This document shows, piece by piece, positions 12,085 through 20,957 of a stretch of 33,805 bases of DNA. Source of the stretch: Crocinitomicaceae bacterium (GTDB taxonomy: Bacteria; Bacteroidota; Bacteroidia; Flavobacteriales_D; Parvicellaceae); assembly GCA_018663635.1 (NCBI GenBank), contig JABJPZ010000265.1:1-33805 (forward strand). The letters run 5' to 3'. Under the pieces are notes generated by a model. That model ran no database searches, was not told the DNA's origin, and worked only from the letters and a program-made list of their open reading frames with translations. The translations under genes were made by a program, and so were the position numbers. Numbering within the stretch: position 1 is the stretch's first letter; each line of letters opens with the position of its first letter.

Positions 12085-12102
12085 TTTGTGATTATTCACA
12101 AA
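12085..12102. promoter_or_regulatory. Perfect inverted repeat TTTGTGA-TTAT-TCACAAA
   Basis: 7-bp arms read directly; overlaps candidate minus-strand -7 box TAACTTTG (12099-12106). Confidence 0.55.
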
Positions 12103-12106
12103 GTTA
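12099..12106 (-). promoter_or_regulatory. Candidate -7 box TAACTTTG for the 11473..12063 gene
   Basis: Exact TAnnTTTG on the minus strand, 35 nt from the TTG start or 77 nt from the ATG. Confidence 0.45.
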
Positions 12107-12250
12107 TTAACCGTTACTCGGATAATTTGATCATTCGTACCAATTCGAATTCATAGAAAAATACCATTCAAAGAAAAAATACGCCACAGGTGTATTGTGC
12201 CTGTATAATTCTATTTGAACTAGTACATTAGATTAAAATTAACGAGCCTT

Positions 12251-13411
12251 ATGAAATGGAGACCTTATCTCTTAGTGTTTCTCTTTTTACTAATTCTTAT
12301 TGTAATTGGGATTGCCTATTATTCTGGAAAATCGCAAGGTTTAGCAACAGAAAGAGAAAATGTAAATGTAGATACTACCGCTATTACATCAACAAATGCT
12401 CAAGAAAAACTCAAATTTGTCAATACGGAAACAGTAGAATTACAAACTTATGCTATTGAGATTGAGGCATTAGGTAGGGTTAGCTCTACGCAGGCAATCA
12501 GTGTTATGGCTGAAGTACAAGGTGCACTTTTAGCTGGCAACGTTCCGATTAAAAAAGGTACCTCATTTACAAAGGGGCAGGTTTTATTTAGTATCAATAG
12601 CAATGATGCATCGCTCCTAATTGCCGCAAGGAAGAGTAATTTCCTTACGCTTCTAGCGAATATACTCCCTGACATAAAAGTGGATTATCCCGCTCATTAT
12701 GAAGTGTGGAATATGTTTTTTGATAATATCGATATGGACAGGCCGTTGCCACCTATTCCACCATTGGTAAGTTCAAAGTTAAAAACACTGTTAGCTTCGA
12801 GGAGTGTTTTGAGCGAATATTACAGCATTAAAGCGGATCAAGTGCGGTTATCAAAGTATACGATAACTGCCCCTTTTAATGGAACTATTGTAGATGCATT
12901 TACAGATGTCGGTGCAGTTGTCAATCCAGGTAGTCCTGTAATAAATATTATAAATAGTGATGCATTAGAAGTTGAATGTCAGGTAAAGATGGACGAGGCC
13001 AAATGGGTTCAAATAGGGGCGAAATCAGTTTTAACAGATGATCAAGATAATTCATGGTTGGGAAAAGTGAGAAGAAAAGGGCAGTATCTGAATCCGAATA
13101 CGCAATCTGTCCCCATTTTTGTTGAGCTCTTGAGTAGTGAAAAAAAGGTTTTTAATGGGATGTATTTATTATCAACTATTGAAGCTGATTCAATTTCTAA
13201 CGTATTCGAAATACCAAGAAGTGCGTTGCTAGGAAATATCGCGAAGGTTTATGTGGTTAGAGACTCAATTTTAACCAAACAAAGTGTAGATGTAGTCTTA
13301 TTGAGAGATGAAATGGCTTTAATCGGTGGACTGGACAGTGGTGAAGTTGTTGTTGTTGAACCATTAGTAAACCCCAAAGACAACATGAAAGTAGCTACAA
13401 TAGAGAAATAA
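12251..13411 (+). CDS. RND efflux periplasmic adaptor subunit (MFP)
   Basis: N-terminal TM, VMAEVQGALLAGNVPIKKGTSFTKGQVLFSINSNDA lipoyl-like half, ITAPFNGTIVDAFTDVGAVVNPGSPVINIINSDALEVECQV; immediately upstream of an RND permease. Confidence 0.9.
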   Translation: MKWRPYLLVFLFLLILIVIGIAYYSGKSQGLATERENVNVDTTAITSTNAQEKLKFVNTETVELQTYAIEIEALGRVSSTQAISVMAEVQGALLAGNVPIKKGTSFTKGQVLFSINSNDASLLIAARKSNFLTLLANILPDIKVDYPAHYEVWNMFFDNIDMDRPLPPIPPLVSSKLKTLLASRSVLSEYYSIKADQVRLSKYTITAPFNGTIVDAFTDVGAVVNPGSPVINIINSDALEVECQVKMDEAKWVQIGAKSVLTDDQDNSWLGKVRRKGQYLNPNTQSVPIFVELLSSEKKVFNGMYLLSTIEADSISNVFEIPRSALLGNIAKVYVVRDSILTKQSVDVVLLRDEMALIGGLDSGEVVVVEPLVNPKDNMKVATIEK

Positions 13412-13413
13412 GG

Positions 13414-16400
13414 ATGAGAAAATTCATTTCATTTTTTATTAAATATCCGATTTGGTCGAATGCAATCATAATCGTTATTCTTGGTTTTGGCTTATTAAGC
13501 ATGTTTACGATGCGCCATTCCTTCTTCCCTGAAATGGAAAGTAATCGGTTGAATATTATGGTAGCTTATCCAGGTGCTTCCCCACAAGAGATGGAAGAGG
13601 GTGTTACCACTAAGCTAGAAGAAGCATTAAAGACAATTTCGGGAATAGAAGAAATCACATCAACTTCTGCCGAAAATTTTTCTACCATTTATGTCGAATG
13701 TTATACAGACGAAGACATCGATGAAATGCTCACTAAAGTTAAAAATGCGGTAGACGGTGTTAATGGATTACCAATCGCATCGGAGCAACCACTAGTTGTT
13801 AAAAATGAAGCGGGAAGAATGAGTATGGCTTCGTTTATCTCTCTCTCAGGGCCAGATGATTTGGATGTTTTGAAGGAAGTAGGGGATAAAGTGGAAAGAG
13901 ACTTTCTGAACTCAAGTGCCATCTCTGATCTTCAAAAATTTGGCTATCCAGATAAAGAAATTGTCGTTGAAATAAGGGAATCTGATTTGCAACGGTATAA
14001 TTTATCATTCAATCAGGTTGTCCTTGCTATTAATTCAAATAACCTAGATTTCTCTGGAGGTACGATAAAAACGGATGCTGAGGAGTTATTTATTCGTTCA
14101 ATGAATCGTTCTGCAGATCCGAAGGATATTGAAGACATTGTGATATTCGCGCAGCCTGATGGAAATAAGGTTAAGATTCGAGATGTGGCAAATGTATCAT
14201 TAGATTTCTCGGAGGTGGCTGTTAAGTCTTATGTAAATAGTAAAAGAAGTGTTACTTACTTAGTTAATAAACTACCAAATGATGATCTTTCAAAAATTGC
14301 TGAATTTACCGAGAAATATGTTAATGATTTTAACATAAATAATGAAGGATTTGAAATGAAAATCATGTTCCAGTTTTCGGACATGTTAGATGATCGAATT
14401 GACTTGCTCGGCGTTAATTTGTTTTTTGGATTACTTTTAGTGGTTTTCGTTTTAAGCTTGTTTTTAAGAATACGATTGTCACTTTGGGTTGCTTTTGGAA
14501 TTCCTTTCTCCTTTATTGGAATGTTTGCTTTTGGTGCAATATACGGTATGACGATTAACATGATTTCTCTTTTTGGAATGATTATGGTGATTGGAATTCT
14601 TGTTGATGACGGGATTGTAATAGCTGAAAATATTTATGCTCATTATGAGCGCGGAAAAACACCGATGAAAGCGGCATTAGATGGAACATTAGAGGTGATG
14701 TCTTCCGTTTTTACTTCAGTAATAACCACCATTGTTGCATTTGGATTTTTGTTCTTTGTTGAAGGCCGCATGGCATTTATGGCTGAAATGGCATTTGCTG
14801 TTGTTGCCTGTTTACTACTTTCTCTGGTTGAAGCATTTTTAATATTGCCTGCACACCTTTCGCATAACTGGGTATTAAGTGACAAGTCCAGAAAAAAGAA
14901 TAAAGGAATTCGATTTAGGCTAGAAAAAGGGATTGATTGGTTAAGAGATGGTTACGCCTATTTGTTGAGAGGCATTATAAAGCGCTACAGAGCATGGGTA
15001 TTTTTCCCTTTAGTATTTATTCTGTTTACTGTCTTTCTTCAGGCGAAAGGGTATATCGGTTGGACATGGTTTGAAAACCCTCCTTTTGACTCCATAACGC
15101 TTGCTGCTGCCTTCAAACCTGGAGAGACGGCAACTCAAACTGAGGAATTTTTATGGTATGCGCAAGAAAAAATAGACTCTTTAGGAGTTTTATTAGAGCA
15201 AGAGCTCGGTGAAAAAGTGATTACTTATGTTTCTCTTACAGTAGGAAATGCATCAAGTTTGGGAGAAATAGGACCGCATGCAGGATTGATTCGTGTATCT
15301 ACGGAATCTTCGGATAATATTGATACCAGAGCAATCGCTAATAGGATAAAAGCATGCATTTCTAAAGATTGGCAAAACAGATTAGAAAAGTTTTCTGTAG
15401 GTGGAGAAGAGCAATTTGGAAAACCGATATCCATTTCCATTACTTCTGAAGATGCATTTGTTTTGACTGATTGCGCGAGGTGGTTAACGAATGAGTTAGA
15501 AAATATAGATGGATTAAATGACGTAATTGATAATTCTGGTATAGGAAATAGGGAGCTTCAAATCTCGCTAAAACCTAAAGCCAGATTGTTAGGCCTAACG
15601 CTAAACGACGTTTTGGGACAAATCCGGCAAGGGTTTTTTGGCGCGGAAGCACAACGGTTAATTCTTGGTCGAGATGAGATTAAAGTATGGGTTCGTTATC
15701 CAAAGTCAGGAAGGAGTTCGCTCTCTAATATTGACAATGTGCGTATTAAAACAAATACTGGGCAAAGTTTTCCTTTTTATGAATTGGCAGAATATACGAT
15801 TAAACGAGGTAAAGTAGAAATCAACCATTTAGACGGGCGTCAAGAAATTGAAATATCTGCTGATGTAACAGATATGACTAAAGTGGGTGAATATAGTAGT
15901 CAAATATATGCTGAAATTGTTCCACAGATTGCAGAAAAATTTCCAGAGGTGCAAGTAGGTATGCGCGGACAGTCAGAAGAAGGAATGGAAAGTGTCTATT
16001 GGTTTATGATTGCATTTATTGCAGCAATAGTTATGATGATGATTATCTTATCCTTGAATTTCAAGTCCTTTTATCAGGCTCGGCTTATTCTTATGGTAAT
16101 TCCGATTGGTTTTTATGGGGCGATTATGGGACATGGGATAGAAGGATTTAATTTTTCAACTTTAGGACTGTTTGGAGTCATTGCACTTGCAGGTGTTTTG
16201 GTAAATGATTCAGTGGTGATGTTAGATACATATAATCGATTCTTACGACAGGGAATGGATGTTAAAAAAGCGGCTTATGAATGTGGGAAACAACGTTTCA
16301 GACCAGTGATATTAACCACCATAACTACTGTTGCAGGTTTATATCCATTGATTTTGGAAAGCAGTTTTCAAGCTCAGTTTTTGGTGCCGATGGCAATTAC

Positions 16401-16641
16401 AATTGCTTACGGAGTACTTTTTGGGACACTAATTTTAATCTTCTTTTTTCCCGCACTCATTTTGTTTTTTGCAGACATGAAAAGGTCGAGATGGTGGTTG
16501 TGGCGAGGAGGTAAATACCCACCTGCAAGAATTGAGGTGGAGCCCGTGACGAAAATCATGAAAAGAGAACAGCTAATGGCAGATTTTGATGTCGTCAATC
16601 CGAGAATTTCTCAAATGGAAAAAACAATAAATATAGAATGA
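13414..16641 (+). CDS. RND family efflux permease (AcrB/MMPL superfamily)
   Basis: 1075 aa; N-terminal TM then HSFFPEMESNRLNIMVAYPGASPQEMEEGVTTKLEEAL; TM4 ILVDDGIVIAENIY; duplicated architecture. Confidence 0.95.
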   Translation: MRKFISFFIKYPIWSNAIIIVILGFGLLSMFTMRHSFFPEMESNRLNIMVAYPGASPQEMEEGVTTKLEEALKTISGIEEITSTSAENFSTIYVECYTDEDIDEMLTKVKNAVDGVNGLPIASEQPLVVKNEAGRMSMASFISLSGPDDLDVLKEVGDKVERDFLNSSAISDLQKFGYPDKEIVVEIRESDLQRYNLSFNQVVLAINSNNLDFSGGTIKTDAEELFIRSMNRSADPKDIEDIVIFAQPDGNKVKIRDVANVSLDFSEVAVKSYVNSKRSVTYLVNKLPNDDLSKIAEFTEKYVNDFNINNEGFEMKIMFQFSDMLDDRIDLLGVNLFFGLLLVVFVLSLFLRIRLSLWVAFGIPFSFIGMFAFGAIYGMTINMISLFGMIMVIGILVDDGIVIAENIYAHYERGKTPMKAALDGTLEVMSSVFTSVITTIVAFGFLFFVEGRMAFMAEMAFAVVACLLLSLVEAFLILPAHLSHNWVLSDKSRKKNKGIRFRLEKGIDWLRDGYAYLLRGIIKRYRAWVFFPLVFILFTVFLQAKGYIGWTWFENPPFDSITLAAAFKPGETATQTEEFLWYAQEKIDSLGVLLEQELGEKVITYVSLTVGNASSLGEIGPHAGLIRVSTESSDNIDTRAIANRIKACISKDWQNRLEKFSVGGEEQFGKPISISITSEDAFVLTDCARWLTNELENIDGLNDVIDNSGIGNRELQISLKPKARLLGLTLNDVLGQIRQGFFGAEAQRLILGRDEIKVWVRYPKSGRSSLSNIDNVRIKTNTGQSFPFYELAEYTIKRGKVEINHLDGRQEIEISADVTDMTKVGEYSSQIYAEIVPQIAEKFPEVQVGMRGQSEEGMESVYWFMIAFIAAIVMMMIILSLNFKSFYQARLILMVIPIGFYGAIMGHGIEGFNFSTLGLFGVIALAGVLVNDSVVMLDTYNRFLRQGMDVKKAAYECGKQRFRPVILTTITTVAGLYPLILESSFQAQFLVPMAITIAYGVLFGTLILIFFFPALILFFADMKRSRWWLWRGGKYPPARIEVEPVTKIMKREQLMADFDVVNPRISQMEKTINIE

Positions 16642-16642
16642 C

Positions 16643-17959
16643 ATGCTTAAATTAATGGTAACTATTTTTTTATTGTCTTCGGGTATTTTAGCTTTTGGAC
16701 AAAATAGTTTGACGCTCAAAAACGCCATTGAAGTTGCTTTACAAAATAATTTTCAAATTCAGATTATCCAACTGCAATCTGCTCAGGCAAAAATTAACAA
16801 CACCTGGGGACAAGCTGGAAGATATCCGTCCGTATCATTGTCTATGTCCCAAGGGAATAATATCTCAGATCAAAGTAAAAATCCGACATCGTTCATTCAA
16901 GCTTTATTAATTTCAAACTCTCTGCAGGGTGGCCTAGATCTTAATTGGACTTTATTTAACGGCTTTGCGGTTAAAGCGAATAAGAATCGACTTGCCCAAG
17001 TGCAAGAGCAATCAGAGGGGAATGCAGCAGTTGTTATTGAAAATACGATACAGGCACTTATCTTAAGTTACCATAACGTTCAAATTCAGGAATCCAAATT
17101 AGAATTGCTTCGAGATGTACTGCAAACGTCAAAGAATAAATATGATTACAATAAGCTCAAAACAGAAATTGGCACTAATGTTTCTACGGATTTACTGCAA
17201 TTTCAAAACCAAGTTTTAATTGATTCTGCTAATTTGATGTTACAAGAAATAGCTTTTAGAAATGCTCGAAGAAACTTAAATATCATTATGGGAGCAGAAT
17301 CTGAAAGTAATTATAAGTTAGCAGATGTATTGATGAATGACTTCCCAACTTATGATTATGCAGATTTAAAAAGTAAAATGGAGTCTAATAATCAAAACTT
17401 AAAGAACCAATTTATTAATGAGGAAATTTTTAGACAAGATGTACTGATTGCCAAGTCTAGCATGTTCCCTGTTATTTCCTTTAATGCTGGTGCTTCAGGA
17501 AATTCAAGCTCTTACCGCATTGCTGATTTCCCATCACAGCAAGGAGCGAATCTTAATTATTACGGTAATTTTTCTTTATCCTTCAACTTGTTTAATGGTG
17601 GTAAAGTAAAAAGAGCCATTCAAAGTGCGGATATTCAAACCAAAATAAATGGTCTACAGGTTACAGAATTAAAACAAACCTTGAATCGAGATCTAATTCG
17701 GGCGCACGAACTCTATGAAATGAGAAAAAAAGTCTATTCTCTTAATGTTGAATCGGCCAGTATCGCACTGAAAAACCTAGAAATTGCTCAAGAAAAATAC
17801 GAAAGGGGAATTATTAACTCTTTTAATTTCCGCGATATCAATATTACCTACTTGAATACAGGTATTTCTAGTCTGGAATCTTTGTATAATCTTGTTGATG
17901 CGAAAACAGATTTGATTAGACTCACCGGTGGTCTTTTGCAAGAGTCGTCATCAAAGTGA
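16643..17959 (+). CDS. TolC family outer-membrane efflux protein
   Basis: SLTLKNAIEVALQNNFQIQI and repeated coiled-coil/barrel architecture (FSLSFNLFNGGKVKRAIQSADI). Confidence 0.92.
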   Translation: MLKLMVTIFLLSSGILAFGQNSLTLKNAIEVALQNNFQIQIIQLQSAQAKINNTWGQAGRYPSVSLSMSQGNNISDQSKNPTSFIQALLISNSLQGGLDLNWTLFNGFAVKANKNRLAQVQEQSEGNAAVVIENTIQALILSYHNVQIQESKLELLRDVLQTSKNKYDYNKLKTEIGTNVSTDLLQFQNQVLIDSANLMLQEIAFRNARRNLNIIMGAESESNYKLADVLMNDFPTYDYADLKSKMESNNQNLKNQFINEEIFRQDVLIAKSSMFPVISFNAGASGNSSSYRIADFPSQQGANLNYYGNFSLSFNLFNGGKVKRAIQSADIQTKINGLQVTELKQTLNRDLIRAHELYEMRKKVYSLNVESASIALKNLEIAQEKYERGIINSFNFRDINITYLNTGISSLESLYNLVDAKTDLIRLTGGLLQESSSK

Positions 17960-18054
17960 TGATGTGCAAATCTTTGCATTCTTTCTTGCTCGGCAGTAAA
18001 CAGGTTAGTTGATAATTCTGTCCGGAAATCAATCTGAAATAAATCAAAAAAAGG

Positions 18055-18066
18055 TATGCATGCATA
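18055..18066. promoter_or_regulatory. 12-bp perfect palindrome TATGCATGCATA, candidate MarR operator
   Basis: Read directly; ends 11 bp before candidate -7 box TATATTTG. Confidence 0.5.
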
Positions 18067-18077
18067 ACAAATATTTA

Positions 18078-18085
18078 TATATTTG
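18078..18085 (+). promoter_or_regulatory. Candidate -7 box TATATTTG for marR/beta-oxidation operon
   Basis: Exact TAnnTTTG; overlaps the TTG start used by the ORF track. Confidence 0.5.
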
Positions 18086-18109
18086 GTTGAGTTAGAAAAA
18101 GAACAATTA

Positions 18110-18559
18110 GTGGAAAAGACGATTAAATTAGATGAGGCAATCGATTTTCAGGTGCGTTGGGCTTGGTATAAGATTATCAAAATGTACAACACTGAAGCTA
18201 GCAATTACGGACTTTCTATGGCTATAGGCCAAGTTCTATTAAATATTGATAAGGATGGTACTCCCTCTACAAAGTTAGGCCCGAAGATGGGAATGGAGCC
18301 TAGGAGTCTGACTAGGATGCTTAAATCACTTGAAGGTAAAGGGCTAATTGTGAAAAGAGCGGATAAACTTGATAAACGAATGGTTAGGGTTTTTCTGACC
18401 AAAGAGGGAGAAGTAAAACGAAAATTATCGAGAGATACGGTTTTACATTTTAACAAATTCATGCGAGAAAATATTTCAAAAACAAAAATGAAAAACTTTT
18501 TTGAAGTCCTGTCAAAAATGAATGAGTTGATTGATAATAACGATATATACAAGAAGTAA
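18110..18559 (+). CDS. MarR family transcriptional regulator
   Basis: winged-helix LGPKMGMEPRSLTRMLKSLEGKGLIVKRADKLDKRMVRVFLTKEGEV. Track starts at TTG 18083, inside the candidate -7 box; GTG 18110 proposed instead. Confidence 0.9.
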   Translation: MEKTIKLDEAIDFQVRWAWYKIIKMYNTEASNYGLSMAIGQVLLNIDKDGTPSTKLGPKMGMEPRSLTRMLKSLEGKGLIVKRADKLDKRMVRVFLTKEGEVKRKLSRDTVLHFNKFMRENISKTKMKNFFEVLSKMNELIDNNDIYKK

Positions 18560-18570
18560 CAGATTAAGGA

Positions 18571-20955
18571 ATGAAAAGAAACATTAGAAAAGTAGCCGTT
18601 TTAGGTTCTGGAGTTATGGGCTCAGGAATCGCTTGCCACATGGCCAATGTAGGATGTGAAGTATTACTGCTTGATATTGTGCCTAAAGGTGCGGAAGATT
18701 CTGACAAAAAAAGCGAAAGAAACGCGTTGGTAGACGGTGCCTTAAAAGCGGCAATGAAATCAAGACCTGCGCCTCTTTACACCAAAAAATTTGCATCTAG
18801 AATTGTTACGGGAAACATGACCGACGACATGCACAAAATTGCAGATTGCGATTGGATAATTGAAGTCGTTGTAGAGCGATTGGACATCAAGAAAATCGTT
18901 TTTGATAATGTGGAAAAATACAGGAAAGAGGGCACTTTAATTACTTCTAACACCTCAGGAATTCCAATTCATATGATGCTTGAAGGACGTAGCGCTGATT
19001 TTCAAAAGCACTTTTGTGGCACTCATTTTTTTAATCCTCCTCGCTATTTAAAGTTGTTGGAAATCATACCAACACCTCAGACAGATCCAAGTGTTATCGA
19101 CTTTTTTATGGATTACGGAGCAAGAATATTGGGCAAGACAATGGTTCTGTGTAAGGATACACCTGCATTTATTGCTAATCGGGTTGGAGTATATGCGATA
19201 CAAGATCTTTTTCATACGGTAGGTGAAATGGGCCTTACCGTTGAGGAGGTGGATAAATTAACGGGTCCGGTCATGGGTAGGCCAAAGTCCGCAACATTTA
19301 GAACTTGTGATGTTGTTGGTTTGGATACGCTTGTACATGTAGCTTCTGGAGTGAGGGATAATTGCCCTGATGATGAACGTAGAGAAGTTTTTGAAATTCC
19401 TACTTACGTTTCGAAAATGGTCGAGAACGGCTGGCTGGGTTCTAAAACCAAGCAAGGATTTTTTAAAAAATCCGTCAATGCTGAGGGTAAAAAAGAAATT
19501 CAGGTTTTGGATTTGGAAACTCTGGAGTATAGAGCTCAGAATCGAGTGAGCTTTGCGACACTCAAGACCGCAAAATTGGAAGATGATTTAGGAAAAAGAA
19601 CGCAGATTCTATTTGGTGGAAAAGACAAAGCTGGCAAGTTTTATCAATCAGTTTTTTCAGGAGTGTTTCAATATGTGACGAATCGAATTCCCGAAATTTC
19701 AGACGAATTATACCGAATTGACGATGCTTTAAAAGCGGGCTTTGGTTGGCAAATGGGTCCTTTTGAAACTTGGGATTGCATAGGTTTGGAAAAGGCACTT
19801 AAGGTAATGGAAGAATTAGATCGGAAACCTGCTCAGTTCGTTTACGATATGATTGCTGATGGCGTTACTTCTTTCTATAAGTTGGAAGATGGTGCCAGAA
19901 AATACTACGATGTTGCTGAAAAATGTTATAAAGTGATTCCAGGAACGGAAGAAATTTTATCCTTGGCTAATGTAAGAGAAACAGAAACCATTTGGAGCAA
20001 TGCAGATGCCCACATCATTCATTTAGGGGACGGGATTATTAATGTAGAATTCCATACCAAAATGAATACAATTGGCGGTGGAGTCTTGCAAGCACTAAAT
20101 AAAGCAATTGATTTGGCAGAAACTGGCGAATGGAAAGGTGTTGTCATTTCAAATGAAGGTGAAAACTTTTCTGCTGGTGCAAATGTTGGAATGATTTTCA
20201 TGATGGCTGTTGAGCAAGAATTCGATGAGTTAGATTTTTCGGTTCGTGCATTCCAAAATACAATGATGCGTTTGAGGTATTCTGCTATTCCTGTGATTGC
20301 AGCTCCACATGGACTTGCATTGGGTGGTGGATGCGAAATTTGTTTGCATGCAGATAAGGTAATTGCACATGCCGAAACCTACACGGGCTTAGTAGAATTT
20401 GGTGTTGGTTTAATTCCTGGAGGTGGCGGAACGAAGGAGTTTGCATTAAGAAATGCAGATGAATTAAAGGAAGGAGACATGCGCATTAACAACCTCCGTA
20501 ATCGATTTTTGACTGTTGGTCAGGCAAAAGTTGCGACTTCAGCGCATGAAGGATTCGAACTGGGTTATTATCGACCAGGAGTAGATGAGGTAATCGTATC
20601 TAGAGCACATCAACTAATTTATGCTAAAGAGGTTTGCTTAGAAATGGCAAATAAAGGATACCAGCAACCGGCTCGAAGAAAAGATGTGAAAGTTTTTGGC
20701 CAGGAAGGACTCGGTATTGTATACGTAGGTGCCGATGCGATGCATGCAGGTAAATATATTTCAGACCATGATAAATTAATATCGGAAAAATTGGGATTTG
20801 TGTTATGTGGTGGAGATTTGTCCTCACCAACAGAAGTATCGGAACAGTATTTACTAGACATGGAGCGTAAAGCCTTTTTGGAATTATGTGCTGAGAAGAA
20901 AACATTGGAAAGGCTGCAGAGCTTACTTCAAACGGGTAAAATTTTAAGAAACTAA
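18571..20955 (+). CDS. 3-hydroxyacyl-CoA dehydrogenase / enoyl-CoA hydratase fusion (HAD domain N-terminal)
   Basis: N-terminal VAVLGSGVMGSGIACHMANVG NAD-binding; FCGTHFFNPPRYLKLLEIIP; C-terminal crotonase segment GENFSAGANVG...ALGGGCEICLHAD...GLVEFGVGLIPGGGGTKEF. Confidence 0.95.
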   Translation: MKRNIRKVAVLGSGVMGSGIACHMANVGCEVLLLDIVPKGAEDSDKKSERNALVDGALKAAMKSRPAPLYTKKFASRIVTGNMTDDMHKIADCDWIIEVVVERLDIKKIVFDNVEKYRKEGTLITSNTSGIPIHMMLEGRSADFQKHFCGTHFFNPPRYLKLLEIIPTPQTDPSVIDFFMDYGARILGKTMVLCKDTPAFIANRVGVYAIQDLFHTVGEMGLTVEEVDKLTGPVMGRPKSATFRTCDVVGLDTLVHVASGVRDNCPDDERREVFEIPTYVSKMVENGWLGSKTKQGFFKKSVNAEGKKEIQVLDLETLEYRAQNRVSFATLKTAKLEDDLGKRTQILFGGKDKAGKFYQSVFSGVFQYVTNRIPEISDELYRIDDALKAGFGWQMGPFETWDCIGLEKALKVMEELDRKPAQFVYDMIADGVTSFYKLEDGARKYYDVAEKCYKVIPGTEEILSLANVRETETIWSNADAHIIHLGDGIINVEFHTKMNTIGGGVLQALNKAIDLAETGEWKGVVISNEGENFSAGANVGMIFMMAVEQEFDELDFSVRAFQNTMMRLRYSAIPVIAAPHGLALGGGCEICLHADKVIAHAETYTGLVEFGVGLIPGGGGTKEFALRNADELKEGDMRINNLRNRFLTVGQAKVATSAHEGFELGYYRPGVDEVIVSRAHQLIYAKEVCLEMANKGYQQPARRKDVKVFGQEGLGIVYVGADAMHAGKYISDHDKLISEKLGFVLCGGDLSSPTEVSEQYLLDMERKAFLELCAEKKTLERLQSLLQTGKILRN

Positions 20956-20957
20956 TT

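Noticed and set aside
12092-12100. Perfect DnaA-box-like TTATTCACA
   Set aside because: Single site, no cluster or AT-rich unwinding element recognised; more simply part of the inverted repeat in the divergent promoter.
17965-17978. TGCAAA-TC-TTTGCA hairpin after tolC
   Set aside because: Short stem with 2-nt loop and no clean T tract; not supportable as a terminator.
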